From assembly GCF_004000925.1 (NCBI RefSeq), contig NZ_BIME01000020.1, forward strand, positions 1 through 52,304: DNA of 52,304 nt, read 5' to 3'. This DNA is from Paenibacillus illinoisensis NBRC 15959. Lineage in GTDB: Bacteria > Bacillota > Bacilli > Paenibacillales > Paenibacillaceae. The position numbers and the translations under genes were made by a program. Under the pieces are notes generated by a model. It made no database searches, had not been told where the DNA came from, and saw only the letters and a program-made list of their open reading frames with translations. Shown piece by piece: positions 24,345-33,147 of the stretch (its first letter is position 1; each line of letters opens with the position of its first letter).

Positions 24345-27011
24345 ATGTCTGAAGAAAAAAAATCAGCGGCAACTGAAATGCCGACGACGTATGATCCGAA
24401 AGCTGCGGAGCAGAAATGGTATTCTACCTGGACAGAGCGTGGATATTTCAAGGCTGGTCAGCGCAAGGATGCTGAGCCATATACCATTGTAATCCCACCC
24501 CCGAACGTAACAGGCATGCTTCATATCGGGCATGCACTGGATTTCACACTCCAGGATATCCTGATTCGCACCAAACGGATGCAGGGATATGACGCCCTGT
24601 GGCTCCCAGGTTCCGACCATGCGGGTATTGCGACTCAAACCAAAGTAGAGCAAAAGCTGCGTGAAGAAGGCTTGACCCGCTATGATCTTGGACGCGAGAA
24701 GTTCCTGGATAAAGTCTGGGATTGGAAAGACCAATACGCGACAACGATCCGTCAGCAGTGGGGTAAAATGGGGCTCTCCCTGGATTATTCACGTGAACGC
24801 TTCACGCTCGATGAAGGGCTTTCCCAAGCGGTGCGCAAAGTGTTTGTTCAACTATATGAAAAAGGCCTGATTTACAGAGGCAAACGCATTATTAACTGGG
24901 ATCCGGTGAACCGAACTGCATTGTCTGACATCGAGGTTGAATACAAAGAGGTTCAGGGACACCTGTATCATCTGAAATATCCACTTAAGGACGGTAGCGG
25001 TTATGTTACAGTGGCGACGACTCGTCCGGAGACGATGCTCGGTGATACTGCGGTTGCGGTTCATCCAAAAGATGAACGCTATGCAGACATGATTGGCAAA
25101 ACGCTGATCCTGCCAATTATCGGCCGGGAGATTCCGGTTATTGCAGATGATTATGTTGATAAGGAATTCGGAAGCGGTGCTGTAAAAATTACGCCTGCAC
25201 ATGATCCGAACGACTTCGAAGTGGGTCTTCGCCACAACCTGCCTCAGATCACAGTAATGGATGAGACAGGTACCATGAATGCGGAAGCAGGCAAATATCA
25301 GGGTATGGATCGCAGTGACTGCCGCAAGCAGATCGTTGCAGATTTGCAGGAACTTGGTGTCTTGATCAACATTGAGGATCACACACATCAGGTTGGACAC
25401 AGCGAACGGACGGGAGCTGTGGTTGAGCCTTATTTGTCCACACAATGGTTTGTTGAGATGAAACCTCTCGCCGAAAGAGCCATTCAAAAACAGCAGAACG
25501 GGGAAGGCGTAAACTTCGTTCCGGATCGTTTTGAGAAAACATATCTGAACTGGATCGAAAATGTTCGTGACTGGTGTATCTCACGTCAGTTGTGGTGGGG
25601 ACATCGTATTCCTGCCTGGTACGACGATGAGACTGGCGAAATTATTGTATCGGCTGAAGATCCAACAACACTGCCAGAGTACGCTGGTCGTAAGCTAAGA
25701 CAGGATGAAGATGTTCTGGATACGTGGTTCAGTTCGGCATTATGGCCTTTCTCCACGCTCGGCTGGCCTGAAGATGCTGAAGATCTGAAACGTTACTATC
25801 CGACAAGTGTGCTTGTAACCGGATATGACATCATTTATTTCTGGGTTGCACGGATGATCTTCACAGCTCTGGAGTTCACGGACGAAATTCCATTCAAAGA
25901 TGTTCTGATGCATGGTCTGGTTCGTGATGCGGATGGTCGTAAAATGTCCAAATCACTCGGTAACGGTGTGGATCCGCTGGATGTTATTGAGAAATATGGT
26001 GCAGACGCGATGCGTTATATGATCTCCACCAGCAGCACGCCTGGCCAGGATCTTCGTTTCCGCTGGGAGCGGGTAGAACAGGCACGTAACTTTGCTAACA
26101 AAATCTGGAATGCATCACGTTTCGCACTGATGAATCTGGAAGGCTTTACTTACGAAGATCGCGACATCAGCGGGGAGCTTGGAACAGCGGATTATTGGAT
26201 TTTGCACCGTCTGAACGAAACTTCCCGCGATATTACGCGTCTAATCGAAGCATACGAATTTGGTGAAACAGGACGAGTGCTGTACAACTTTATCTGGGAT
26301 GACCTCTGTGACTGGTATATTGAATTTTCCAAGTTGTCCTTCTACGGTGAAGATCCGGTTGCCAAGAAAAAAACACAATCGGTACTCGCTTATGTCCTGG
26401 ACCACACCATGCGCCTGATTCACCCGTTTATGCCTTACATCTCGGAAGAGATCTGGCAGCATCTGCCTCATGAAGGCGAGACGATTACACTTGCTTCTTG
26501 GCCAGTGTATGATCCTGCCCTGGAAAATCCGGAAGCCGTTGCCGAAATGAACCTGCTCATGGATACCATTCGTGCCGTACGTAACATTCGTGCAGAAGTA
26601 AACGTGCCGATGAGCAAGAAGATTGAATTGATGGTAAAAGCGAACAGCGCCGAGACATTCAGCATTATCGAACGCAACAGCCACTACATTCAACGATTCT
26701 GCAATACATCCGAGTTCGACAGCGGACTTGATCTGAGTTCACCGGATAAGGCCATGAGTGCTGTAATTACGGGAGCTGAACTTTACTTGCCGCTGGCTGG
26801 ACTGATTGATATTGAGCAGGAAGTGGCTCGCCTGGAGAAAGAGCTGCAGAACCTTGAAGGCGAAGTACTCCGTGTAGAGAAAAAGCTGGCGAATGAAGGC
26901 TTCGTAGCCAAGGCACCGGCCAAGGTTATTGAGGAAGAACGCGCCAAACAAGCGGATTATTCGGATAAACGGGATAAAGTCATCGCCCGGATCAAGGAAC
27001 TGAAAGGTTAA
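24345..27011 (+). CDS. valS: Valyl-tRNA synthetase
   Basis: Class I aminoacyl-tRNA synthetase that charges tRNA-Val and edits mischarged threonine. The 888-aa length is normal. The HIGH motif appears in PNVTGMLHIGHALD and the KMSKS motif in DGRKMSKSLGNG. The CP1 editing domain lies between, with TTRPETMLGDTAVAVHP. The C-terminal coiled coil (about 820-885) is rich in Glu and Lys. SD CGGAGGAA precedes ATG. Expression should follow tRNA-Val charging through the upstream T-box. Confidence 0.98.
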   Translation: MSEEKKSAATEMPTTYDPKAAEQKWYSTWTERGYFKAGQRKDAEPYTIVIPPPNVTGMLHIGHALDFTLQDILIRTKRMQGYDALWLPGSDHAGIATQTKVEQKLREEGLTRYDLGREKFLDKVWDWKDQYATTIRQQWGKMGLSLDYSRERFTLDEGLSQAVRKVFVQLYEKGLIYRGKRIINWDPVNRTALSDIEVEYKEVQGHLYHLKYPLKDGSGYVTVATTRPETMLGDTAVAVHPKDERYADMIGKTLILPIIGREIPVIADDYVDKEFGSGAVKITPAHDPNDFEVGLRHNLPQITVMDETGTMNAEAGKYQGMDRSDCRKQIVADLQELGVLINIEDHTHQVGHSERTGAVVEPYLSTQWFVEMKPLAERAIQKQQNGEGVNFVPDRFEKTYLNWIENVRDWCISRQLWWGHRIPAWYDDETGEIIVSAEDPTTLPEYAGRKLRQDEDVLDTWFSSALWPFSTLGWPEDAEDLKRYYPTSVLVTGYDIIYFWVARMIFTALEFTDEIPFKDVLMHGLVRDADGRKMSKSLGNGVDPLDVIEKYGADAMRYMISTSSTPGQDLRFRWERVEQARNFANKIWNASRFALMNLEGFTYEDRDISGELGTADYWILHRLNETSRDITRLIEAYEFGETGRVLYNFIWDDLCDWYIEFSKLSFYGEDPVAKKKTQSVLAYVLDHTMRLIHPFMPYISEEIWQHLPHEGETITLASWPVYDPALENPEAVAEMNLLMDTIRAVRNIRAEVNVPMSKKIELMVKANSAETFSIIERNSHYIQRFCNTSEFDSGLDLSSPDKAMSAVITGAELYLPLAGLIDIEQEVARLEKELQNLEGEVLRVEKKLANEGFVAKAPAKVIEEERAKQADYSDKRDKVIARIKELKG

Positions 27012-27018
27012 TGTTTCT

Positions 27019-27058
27019 GGTCGGATGGAGAGCAAGCATGCCATCCGGCCGCTTTTTT
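27019..27058 (+). terminator. Terminator between valS and folC
   Basis: GGTCGGATGG (27019-27028) pairs with CCATCCGGCC (27041-27050), with one G-U pair, followed by GC and six T residues. It speaks against a folC start at 27011. Confidence 0.85.
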
Positions 27059-27088
27059 CAATCAAACTCGGGACCGAAGGTGAAACAT

Positions 27089-28465
27089 ATGACGGAACTT
27101 AATGGCACGGGCGTAGATGCCCCTCTGCATACCTATGACGAGGCTGTGGACTGGATCAATGGCCTTATTCCTTTTGGCATCAGACCCGGATTGGAACGAA
27201 TCACGGAGCTCATGTCATTGCTCGGTAATCCTCATCAGCGTCTCAAATTTATTCATGTCGCGGGAACGAACGGAAAAGGTTCGACTTGCGCTTTTTTGAC
27301 GTCGGTACTGCTTCAGGCGGGGTACGATGTAGGAACGTTTACGTCTCCGTATATCACAAAATTCACGAATCGTTTTCAATACAACGGCGAGGATATTCCG
27401 GAAGAGACTCTGCTGAAGCTGGCGAATCGACTCCATCCGCTGGTCACAGATATGGCCTCTACTGTTCTTGGATCACCTACCATGTTCGAAGTGTCTACAG
27501 CCCTGGCACTCTTGTACTATGCAGAAGAGTGTTATCCGGATGTAGTAGTATGGGAGACTGGACTGGGGGGAAGGATGGACGTAACGAATATCGTTACACC
27601 CGTGGTTTCGGTCATTACGAATATCGGTATGGATCATACGGATGTCCTGGGTGATACCATTGAAGCGATCGCGGGAGAAAAAGCAGGCATTATTAAACCA
27701 GGCGTACCTGTTGTCACCTGTGTTACGCAGCCAGAGGCTGTTAAGGTGATTCAGGAAAAGGCCCAGCAAGTCCGATCAACTGTGTATTTGTCCGGAGAAC
27801 AATTTTCTTACCATAGACTCCATAGTGATGAGAATGGTCAATCCTTTCATTTTGCAGGACCATTCCGCGAGATGGATGCTCGCATTCGAATGCAGGGCAT
27901 TTATCAGATGGATAATGCTGCGGGTGCTCTTATGGTGCTTGAATTGCTCAGACAGTACATGGCATTCATTCTGGATGACAGAGATATTGCCCTTGGATTG
28001 GAGAATGCCTTCTGGGCTGGCCGATTCGAGAAGGTCGTTCACGAACCCCGAATTGTACTGGATGGTGCGCATAATCCGGAAGGGGCAGAGTCACTGGCCA
28101 AGAGCATTGTCGACGTATATCCTCACAACAAGTTAAATTTGATGATGGGCATGCTGGCGAATAAGCATCACGAAGCGTATTTGCAGCATATACTGCCACT
28201 AGTGGATACGCTGATCCTGACCGAGCCAGATTTCCGACGCAAAATGGATGCAGCCGAATTGCTGCAGATCGTCGAGCGGTTACGTCCCGCCATTGCGAAA
28301 GAGAATCTGGAAATCATCGTCGAGCCCGATTGGGCGAAGGCACTTGATCTATTGAAGTCACGGACGGAAGCGGAAGATCTGGGGGTGGTGTCCGGCACAC
28401 TGTATCTCATTGCAGATGTGAGGGCAGCCCTTTTGCATCAAACCGATTCTGAAAAAGGTTGGTGA
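27089..28465 (+). CDS. folC: Folylpolyglutamate synthase / dihydrofolate synthase
   Basis: ATP-dependent ligase of the Mur ligase fold that adds glutamate to folates and, in many bacteria, also makes dihydrofolate from dihydropteroate. The 458-aa protein has the P-loop AGTNGKGSTCAFL (about residues 55-67), the GLGGRMDVTN motif and the C-terminal DGAHNPEG. ATG 27089 has SD GAAGGTGA; the ATG at 27011 overlaps the valS stop and lies before a terminator. Order valS-folC is as in B. subtilis. Its end overlaps possible murC starts. Confidence 0.96.
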   Translation: MTELNGTGVDAPLHTYDEAVDWINGLIPFGIRPGLERITELMSLLGNPHQRLKFIHVAGTNGKGSTCAFLTSVLLQAGYDVGTFTSPYITKFTNRFQYNGEDIPEETLLKLANRLHPLVTDMASTVLGSPTMFEVSTALALLYYAEECYPDVVVWETGLGGRMDVTNIVTPVVSVITNIGMDHTDVLGDTIEAIAGEKAGIIKPGVPVVTCVTQPEAVKVIQEKAQQVRSTVYLSGEQFSYHRLHSDENGQSFHFAGPFREMDARIRMQGIYQMDNAAGALMVLELLRQYMAFILDDRDIALGLENAFWAGRFEKVVHEPRIVLDGAHNPEGAESLAKSIVDVYPHNKLNLMMGMLANKHHEAYLQHILPLVDTLILTEPDFRRKMDAAELLQIVERLRPAIAKENLEIIVEPDWAKALDLLKSRTEAEDLGVVSGTLYLIADVRAALLHQTDSEKGW

Positions 28466-28470
28466 AAGTT

Positions 28471-29841
28471 TTGTTAAATACATCAGAACACGTTCATTTT
28501 ATAGGGATTGGCGGATATGGCATGAGTGCCATCGCACGAGTTATGCTGGAGATGGGATACACCGTTACCGGATCGGACGTCGCTTCACAGGAGTTGACTG
28601 AGAAGCTGGCAGCCAAGGGAGCGAAAATATATATCGGACATACGGCTGAACACGTAAATGGAGCAGATCTTGTGGTCTATTCTACAGCAGCTCCGGCGGA
28701 TAATGTGGAGCGAGTGGCAGCCGAGCAGCTTAATATTCCGATTCTTCACCGTGCACAGATGCTGGCGCGCCTGCTCAATGAGCGCAAAGGTGTTGCGGTT
28801 GCAGGTGCCCACGGCAAAACGACGACTTCCTCAATGATTGCACTTGTCATGGACAAATGCGATACAGACCCAACGTATATCATTGGTGGAGAAATCATGA
28901 ATTTGGGAACCAATGCGAAGGCGGGGCAGGGCGATTGGGTCGTGGCTGAAGCAGATGAGAGTGATGGATCGTTCTTGCAGTATCATCCGTGGCTAGGTAT
29001 TGTGACCAATATTGAAGCCGATCATTTGGAGAATTACAACAGCGACTTCGAGGAGCTCAAAAAAGCGTATGTACAGTTCTTGAGTCAAATTCGTCCGGAA
29101 GGAACAGCCATTGTCTGTGCGGATGATGAGAACGTTCAAAGCATTTTACCTGAGCTGAAATCCCGAGTCACGACATACGGCATTGATCAGAAGGCCGATT
29201 ATATGGCATCGGATATCGTACTGGGTGACCGCAGAATCTCCTTCACCATGAGCCATCAGGGTAACGCACTGGGAACGGTAGAGCTCTCTGTTCCAGGCAA
29301 ACATAATGTTTACAACGCCATGGCTACGGTCATTACCTGTCTGGAAGCAGGCATTCCGTTTGAGAAAATCACGGCTGCCATTATTCAGTTCCATGGTGCC
29401 AAACGCAGGTTCCAGGTGCTGGGTGAAGCACGGGATATTCTGGTTATCGATGACTATGCTCATCATCCGACTGAAATTGAGGCTACCATCAGTGCAGCGA
29501 AAGCGACAGGGAAACGTATTATTGCGGTGTTCCAGCCGCAGAGATATACGCGTACCTTCTTCCTGCTGGATGCGTTTAGTCGTGCTTTCGCTGAGGCAGA
29601 TGAGGTACTTATTACCGACATCTATTCTCCGGCGGGAGAAAAACAGATTGAAGGTGTTCACTCCGCTAAGCTGGTTGAACTGATTGTTCAGAACAGTAAT
29701 GCTGCTGCTCGTTATTTGCCTACTAAGGAAGAAGTGGTAGCAGATTTGCAGAATCGTCTGCAGCCAGGAGATCTTGTCCTCACGATGGGAGCAGGGGACA
29801 TCTGGAAGGTTGGCGACACACTGGCCAAAGGACTGAAATAG
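28471..29841 (+). CDS. murC: UDP-N-acetylmuramate--L-alanine ligase
   Basis: Adds L-alanine to UDP-MurNAc, the first amino acid of the peptidoglycan stem. The 456-aa protein has the N-terminal HFIGIGGYGMS Rossmann motif, the P-loop GAHGKTTTS (about residues 112-120), EADESDGSF, and DDYAHHPTEI. The start is uncertain among TTG 28459, GTG 28462 and TTG 28471; the last fits the family N-terminus best. All overlap or touch the folC stop, so translation is probably coupled. A terminator follows. Confidence 0.95.
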   Translation: MLNTSEHVHFIGIGGYGMSAIARVMLEMGYTVTGSDVASQELTEKLAAKGAKIYIGHTAEHVNGADLVVYSTAAPADNVERVAAEQLNIPILHRAQMLARLLNERKGVAVAGAHGKTTTSSMIALVMDKCDTDPTYIIGGEIMNLGTNAKAGQGDWVVAEADESDGSFLQYHPWLGIVTNIEADHLENYNSDFEELKKAYVQFLSQIRPEGTAIVCADDENVQSILPELKSRVTTYGIDQKADYMASDIVLGDRRISFTMSHQGNALGTVELSVPGKHNVYNAMATVITCLEAGIPFEKITAAIIQFHGAKRRFQVLGEARDILVIDDYAHHPTEIEATISAAKATGKRIIAVFQPQRYTRTFFLLDAFSRAFAEADEVLITDIYSPAGEKQIEGVHSAKLVELIVQNSNAAARYLPTKEEVVADLQNRLQPGDLVLTMGAGDIWKVGDTLAKGLK

Positions 29842-29852
29842 TCCATTTTATG

Positions 29853-29889
29853 ACCCGCTTGTCTTCATAAAGAAGCAGGCGGGTTTTTG
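29853..29889 (+). terminator. Rho-independent terminator after murC
   Basis: ACCCGC (29853-29858) pairs with GCGGGT (29879-29884), extended by imperfect inner pairing (CTTC/GAAG), followed by TTTTT. Confidence 0.83.
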
Positions 29890-29908
29890 AATTTCTAGGA
29901 ATCTTTCA

Positions 29909-29936
29909 TTGTCTCTGGGCATATAGCTGATATAAA
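29909..29936 (+). promoter_or_regulatory. Promoter of the SPOR-domain gene
   Basis: TTGTCT (29909-29914), 16 bp, and TATAAA (29931-29936) with an extended TGA (29928-29930). The ATG at 29936 would fall within the -10, so translation should begin at GTG 29960. Confidence 0.6.
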
Positions 29937-29959
29937 TGGGACAAAGGAGAGGGTACGGG

Positions 29960-31147
29960 GTGAGCAATGCTAGAATGACGTTTCGTTTCGGGGAGAACGA
30001 GTCGGACAAGCCGAATCATAAGGATGAGAAGGTGATTGAAACCTTTCCATCCTTATCTGATGAGATATCGCACAGTGCTCCGCGGATCGATGTCGCGCCT
30101 TCATGGACACCGGAGGATATCCCTGGAGATTGGGGAGAGACCACCCTGAGCGGGACAAGTATACTGGAGCCGGATCAGAGAAAGGACCGGAATCCGGATC
30201 CTGTACAGTCGCAGTATGTTTATTCGGATTCTACAGTGTACCCTGACGAAAATGAGAAAGAGCTTCCTGAAGACAGCAATGATGTGGGTCATGACTGGAT
30301 GGGGGATCGTGATCATTACTCCTACAAGCGAAATCGCCCTCCGAGGGGCTGGAAGATGATTGGTTCGGTTACGGGAGCACTGGTCACCGGTGCCCTTTTC
30401 GGTATGGTTATTCTCTCTTTGTTTAATCGGGAAGGAACAGGTCCGGATGTACTTCCCCAAACCAATCAACCAGTATCGAGTGTTACGGGAGTGCAGGGTG
30501 CTTCCGGGACGGACCAACAAGCACAGTCAGCACTTAGCGGAGGCAGCTACTATGCGCTTCAGTACGGTGTTTTTAGTTCGCCTGAACGTGCTGAACAGGC
30601 CAAGCTTGAACTCTCACAGGCTGGAATCGCTGCAGGAACGGATCCGGACGATGGGAATCGGGTGTATGCGGGCATCTCTTCCGACCGTGAGGAAGCCAAA
30701 CTGCTGAGCTCCCGTCTTAAGGCGGAGGGTGTGGAATTGTATGTCAAAGAGATCGCATATCCTGCAGTGGACTCTGCAGCTCTCGGTATGAATGAGGAAG
30801 ATGTTCAGCTCTTCTTCAGCAGCAGCAATGCATTGGTGGAGCAACTATCCACATTGTCCATCGGGCAGCTTGGTCAAGCAAATCCAGAGCCTGTAGCCTC
30901 TGAAACGATGACTGCATTACAGAATCATCACGAGGCCTGGATAACAGGTATGGGTAAACTCTCGGCAGGTCTCGGACAAGAAGCGGCGCCGATCGTTTCA
31001 GCCATGGAAAAATCGATGAACAGCGCAATAACGGCAGTTACCGAGTATAACAAAAATCCTTCCGATGTACACATGTGGGCTGTACAAGCGGATCTGATGG
31101 ATTATGTTCTGCAGCAGAAAAAATGGCTTGAAGGGATTAAGCAATAA
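29960..31147 (+). CDS. SPOR-domain membrane protein, SpoIIB-like
   Basis: The 395-aa protein has an acidic cytoplasmic N-terminus (about 1-125), one transmembrane segment (about 130-152, GALVTGALFGMVILSLF), a linker and an extracytoplasmic SPOR domain (about 196-268, YALQYGVFSSPERAEQAK). SPOR domains bind denuded glycan strands at septa. It lies before maf, radC and mreB, where B. subtilis has spoIIB, whose product acts in septal wall thinning during engulfment. GTG 29960 follows AAAGGAGAGG. The C-terminal 120 residues are helical and unassigned. The SpoIIB identity is inferred from place and domain plan. Confidence 0.8.
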   Translation: MSNARMTFRFGENESDKPNHKDEKVIETFPSLSDEISHSAPRIDVAPSWTPEDIPGDWGETTLSGTSILEPDQRKDRNPDPVQSQYVYSDSTVYPDENEKELPEDSNDVGHDWMGDRDHYSYKRNRPPRGWKMIGSVTGALVTGALFGMVILSLFNREGTGPDVLPQTNQPVSSVTGVQGASGTDQQAQSALSGGSYYALQYGVFSSPERAEQAKLELSQAGIAAGTDPDDGNRVYAGISSDREEAKLLSSRLKAEGVELYVKEIAYPAVDSAALGMNEEDVQLFFSSSNALVEQLSTLSIGQLGQANPEPVASETMTALQNHHEAWITGMGKLSAGLGQEAAPIVSAMEKSMNSAITAVTEYNKNPSDVHMWAVQADLMDYVLQQKKWLEGIKQ

Positions 31148-31182
31148 GTTTTCCTTCCCCTAACACAGCCCCGAAATCCCTG

Positions 31183-31228
31183 TCCGGCAAGGAACTGGAA
31201 ATAGTTCCCCTTGCCGGATTTGTGTTTG
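31183..31228 (+). terminator. Terminator after the SpoIIB-like gene
   Basis: TCCGGCAAGG-AACT (31183-31196) pairs with AGTTCC-CCTTGCCGGA (31203-31218) with a 2-nt bulge, followed by a T-rich tract (TTTGTGTTTG). Confidence 0.75.
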
Positions 31229-31254
31229 TATTGACGTACAAAACCCCGTATAAT
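31226..31254 (+). promoter_or_regulatory. SigA promoter of the DUF4321-like gene
   Basis: A perfect -10 TATAAT (31249-31254) has TTGTAT (31226-31231) 17 bp upstream. A better -35, TTGACG (31231-31236), is only 12 bp away and is probably not used with this -10. Confidence 0.55.
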
Positions 31255-31291
31255 AATGTGGGTGTCAAAAAATGGCGAGGGAAGATAACCG

Positions 31292-31534
31292 ATGAAAAAA
31301 AACTTCGGCATGTTAATACTGTTTCTTCTGCTCGGCTGGATGGCCGGAGCGTGGATCGCCAAGGCACTGCAGCCAGTCAAGGCTGTAGCCATTCTAACCA
31401 AAGCCACGACCATACGTTGGTCACCGCAGGCTGATCTGGATATTATCAGTTATGACATTTCATTTCAATTTCAAATGAGCCTCCTCAGTTTGATCGGTAT
31501 TATTGCGGCTGTATGGCTGTATCGCAGACTGTAG
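31292..31534 (+). CDS. Small membrane protein, DUF4321-like
   Basis: The 80-aa protein has two hydrophobic helices (about residues 5-25 and 58-76) flanking a short polar stretch, and ends in LYRRL. The size and two-helix plan resemble the DUF4321 family of spore-forming Firmicutes; the function is unknown. The SD GAGGGAAG precedes ATG. It lies directly before maf and may be co-transcribed with it. Confidence 0.8.
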   Translation: MKKNFGMLILFLLLGWMAGAWIAKALQPVKAVAILTKATTIRWSPQADLDIISYDISFQFQMSLLSLIGIIAAVWLYRRL

Positions 31535-31625
31535 GAGAATGACGATTTTTGACGACGAAACTAAGCGAATGACATCTACTATGGTGATGCGACAGATGTC
31601 GCCGTAGCATAAGGAGCCGTTTATT

Positions 31626-32237
31626 TTGAATAAATTACAATCGCGCCCTATTATTCTGGCCTCCACTTCGCCGCGGCGCAAGGATCTGATCGCTTCACTT
31701 CAACTAGCTTTCAAAGTAATACCGAGTCACGCGGATGAAGACACGCCGCCGGAATGGACTCCTGAGCAGACGGTTCAGGAGCTTGCCATGCGCAAAGCAA
31801 TGGCTGTCTATCGTGGGCTTGAAGGTCAGGAACAGGACGCTATTATTGTTGGCAGTGACACTGTCGTTGTGCTGGATGGAGACATTCTGGGCAAACCTGT
31901 GGATCAACAGGATGCTGAACGTATGCTCGCCAGACTTCAGGGACGTACACATCGTGTATTCACTGGTGTTGCATGTATTGATGCTGGAAATGGACAGTCC
32001 GTTGTGCACTATCGGCAGACAGAGGTAACGATGAAGGAACTGTCCGAGGCAACGATCGGGGCGTATGTTCAGACAGGCGAGCCTATGGACAAAGCAGGGT
32101 CGTATGCAATTCAAGGAATTGGCGCTTCACTGGTAGACCGCATTGAAGGATGTTACTTTAATGTCGTGGGCTTGCCTCTTTCCCTGCTCAGCGACATGTT
32201 GGATGGATTCGGAGTTCATGTGCTGCCGCGAGCTTGA
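31626..32237 (+). CDS. maf: Maf-family nucleotide pyrophosphatase
   Basis: Predicted to hydrolyse non-canonical or modified nucleoside triphosphates such as dTTP/UTP; Maf was linked to septum formation in B. subtilis. The 203-aa length is typical. Motifs are the N-terminal STSPRRKDLI, GSDTVVVLDG and GKPVD. The start is TTG 31626, nine bases after AAGGAG. It precedes radC as in B. subtilis. Confidence 0.95.
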   Translation: MNKLQSRPIILASTSPRRKDLIASLQLAFKVIPSHADEDTPPEWTPEQTVQELAMRKAMAVYRGLEGQEQDAIIVGSDTVVVLDGDILGKPVDQQDAERMLARLQGRTHRVFTGVACIDAGNGQSVVHYRQTEVTMKELSEATIGAYVQTGEPMDKAGSYAIQGIGASLVDRIEGCYFNVVGLPLSLLSDMLDGFGVHVLPRA

Positions 32238-32272
32238 TTGTGGGAAATGAATGATGTGAAAAGAGGGAATAT

Positions 32273-32962
32273 ATGGAGTCGCCTCAGTACATGATGCGCG
32301 ACATCCCCCATGAAGAACGCCCGAGAGAACGCATGATGGAATATGGGGCGGGCGCCTTAAGCCATGCAGAACTGCTGGCTATTTTACTTCGAACGGGAAC
32401 AAGGCAGGAATCAGCAGTACACATGGCGCAGCGGATACTAACCGAAGCGGGTGGTATTCGTCCGCTGATGGATATGAGTCTGAACGAGCTGACTGCTATG
32501 AAAGGAATCGGTATGGCCAAGGCGGTCCAGCTCAAGGCAGGCATTGAACTTGGTCACCGGATTGCGAAGAGTAGACGGGTGCAGTCGCCTTCCATCCGTA
32601 CACCTCGTGATGCAGCGGATATTTTACTCGAGCAGCTGCGTTACTTACAGAAGGAACACTTTGTGTGCCTTTTCCTGAATAGCAAAAATCATATTATTGC
32701 CCAGGAAACACTCTCCATGGGTAGCCTTAATGCTTCAATTGTACATCCACGTGAAGTGTTCCGTGCTGCCATCAAATGCAGCAGTGCCTCGATCGTATGC
32801 GCACACAATCATCCGAGCGGTGATCCTACGCCTAGTCCTGAGGATATTCAAATAACCAAGAGACTGATCGAAGCAGGTTCAATCGTGGGCATAGATGTGC
32901 TGGACCACATCATTATCGGCGATGGAACATACGTAAGTTTGAAGGAGAAGGGCTTAGTATAA
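32273..32962 (+). CDS. radC: RadC/YsxA family protein (JAMM-domain)
   Basis: The 229-aa protein has an N-terminal UPF0758 region with a helix-hairpin-helix (MKGIGMAKAVQLKAG, about 77-91) and a C-terminal JAMM metal site HNHPSGDPTPSPED (about 173-186). The historical DNA-repair assignment of radC is doubtful; the biochemical role is not settled. SD AGAGGGA precedes ATG. Its 3' end contains a probable promoter for mreB. Confidence 0.94.
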   Translation: MESPQYMMRDIPHEERPRERMMEYGAGALSHAELLAILLRTGTRQESAVHMAQRILTEAGGIRPLMDMSLNELTAMKGIGMAKAVQLKAGIELGHRIAKSRRVQSPSIRTPRDAADILLEQLRYLQKEHFVCLFLNSKNHIIAQETLSMGSLNASIVHPREVFRAAIKCSSASIVCAHNHPSGDPTPSPEDIQITKRLIEAGSIVGIDVLDHIIIGDGTYVSLKEKGLV

Positions 32963-32968
32963 TATAAT
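32939..32968 (+). promoter_or_regulatory. SigA promoter of mreB inside the radC 3' end
   Basis: TTGAAG (32939-32944), 18 bp, TATAAT (32963-32968). A second -10-like TATAAT overlaps at 32958. The mreB 5' UTR would be about 175 nt. Another -35-like TTGACG at 32997 has only a weak -10. Confidence 0.5.
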
Positions 32969-33147
32969 GGTTGGCGTTGATGTTTTCCTATGAATATTGA
33001 CGGCGTTGTCCGTAGAAGATAGGTTCACTTTACAGGTACAATACATTTCAATGAATGATGAACCCTGCTGGATTGCAGAGGAAATGAAAATGAAACGCTC
33101 TGAACGTTAATAGGGCGGCAATATGAGGCAGAAAAGGAGATTACGTC

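Noticed and set aside
27011..27088. ATG 27011 as the folC start, overlapping the valS stop
   Set aside because: This reading runs through a strong terminator hairpin with a T-run and lacks an SD; ATG 27089 has one.
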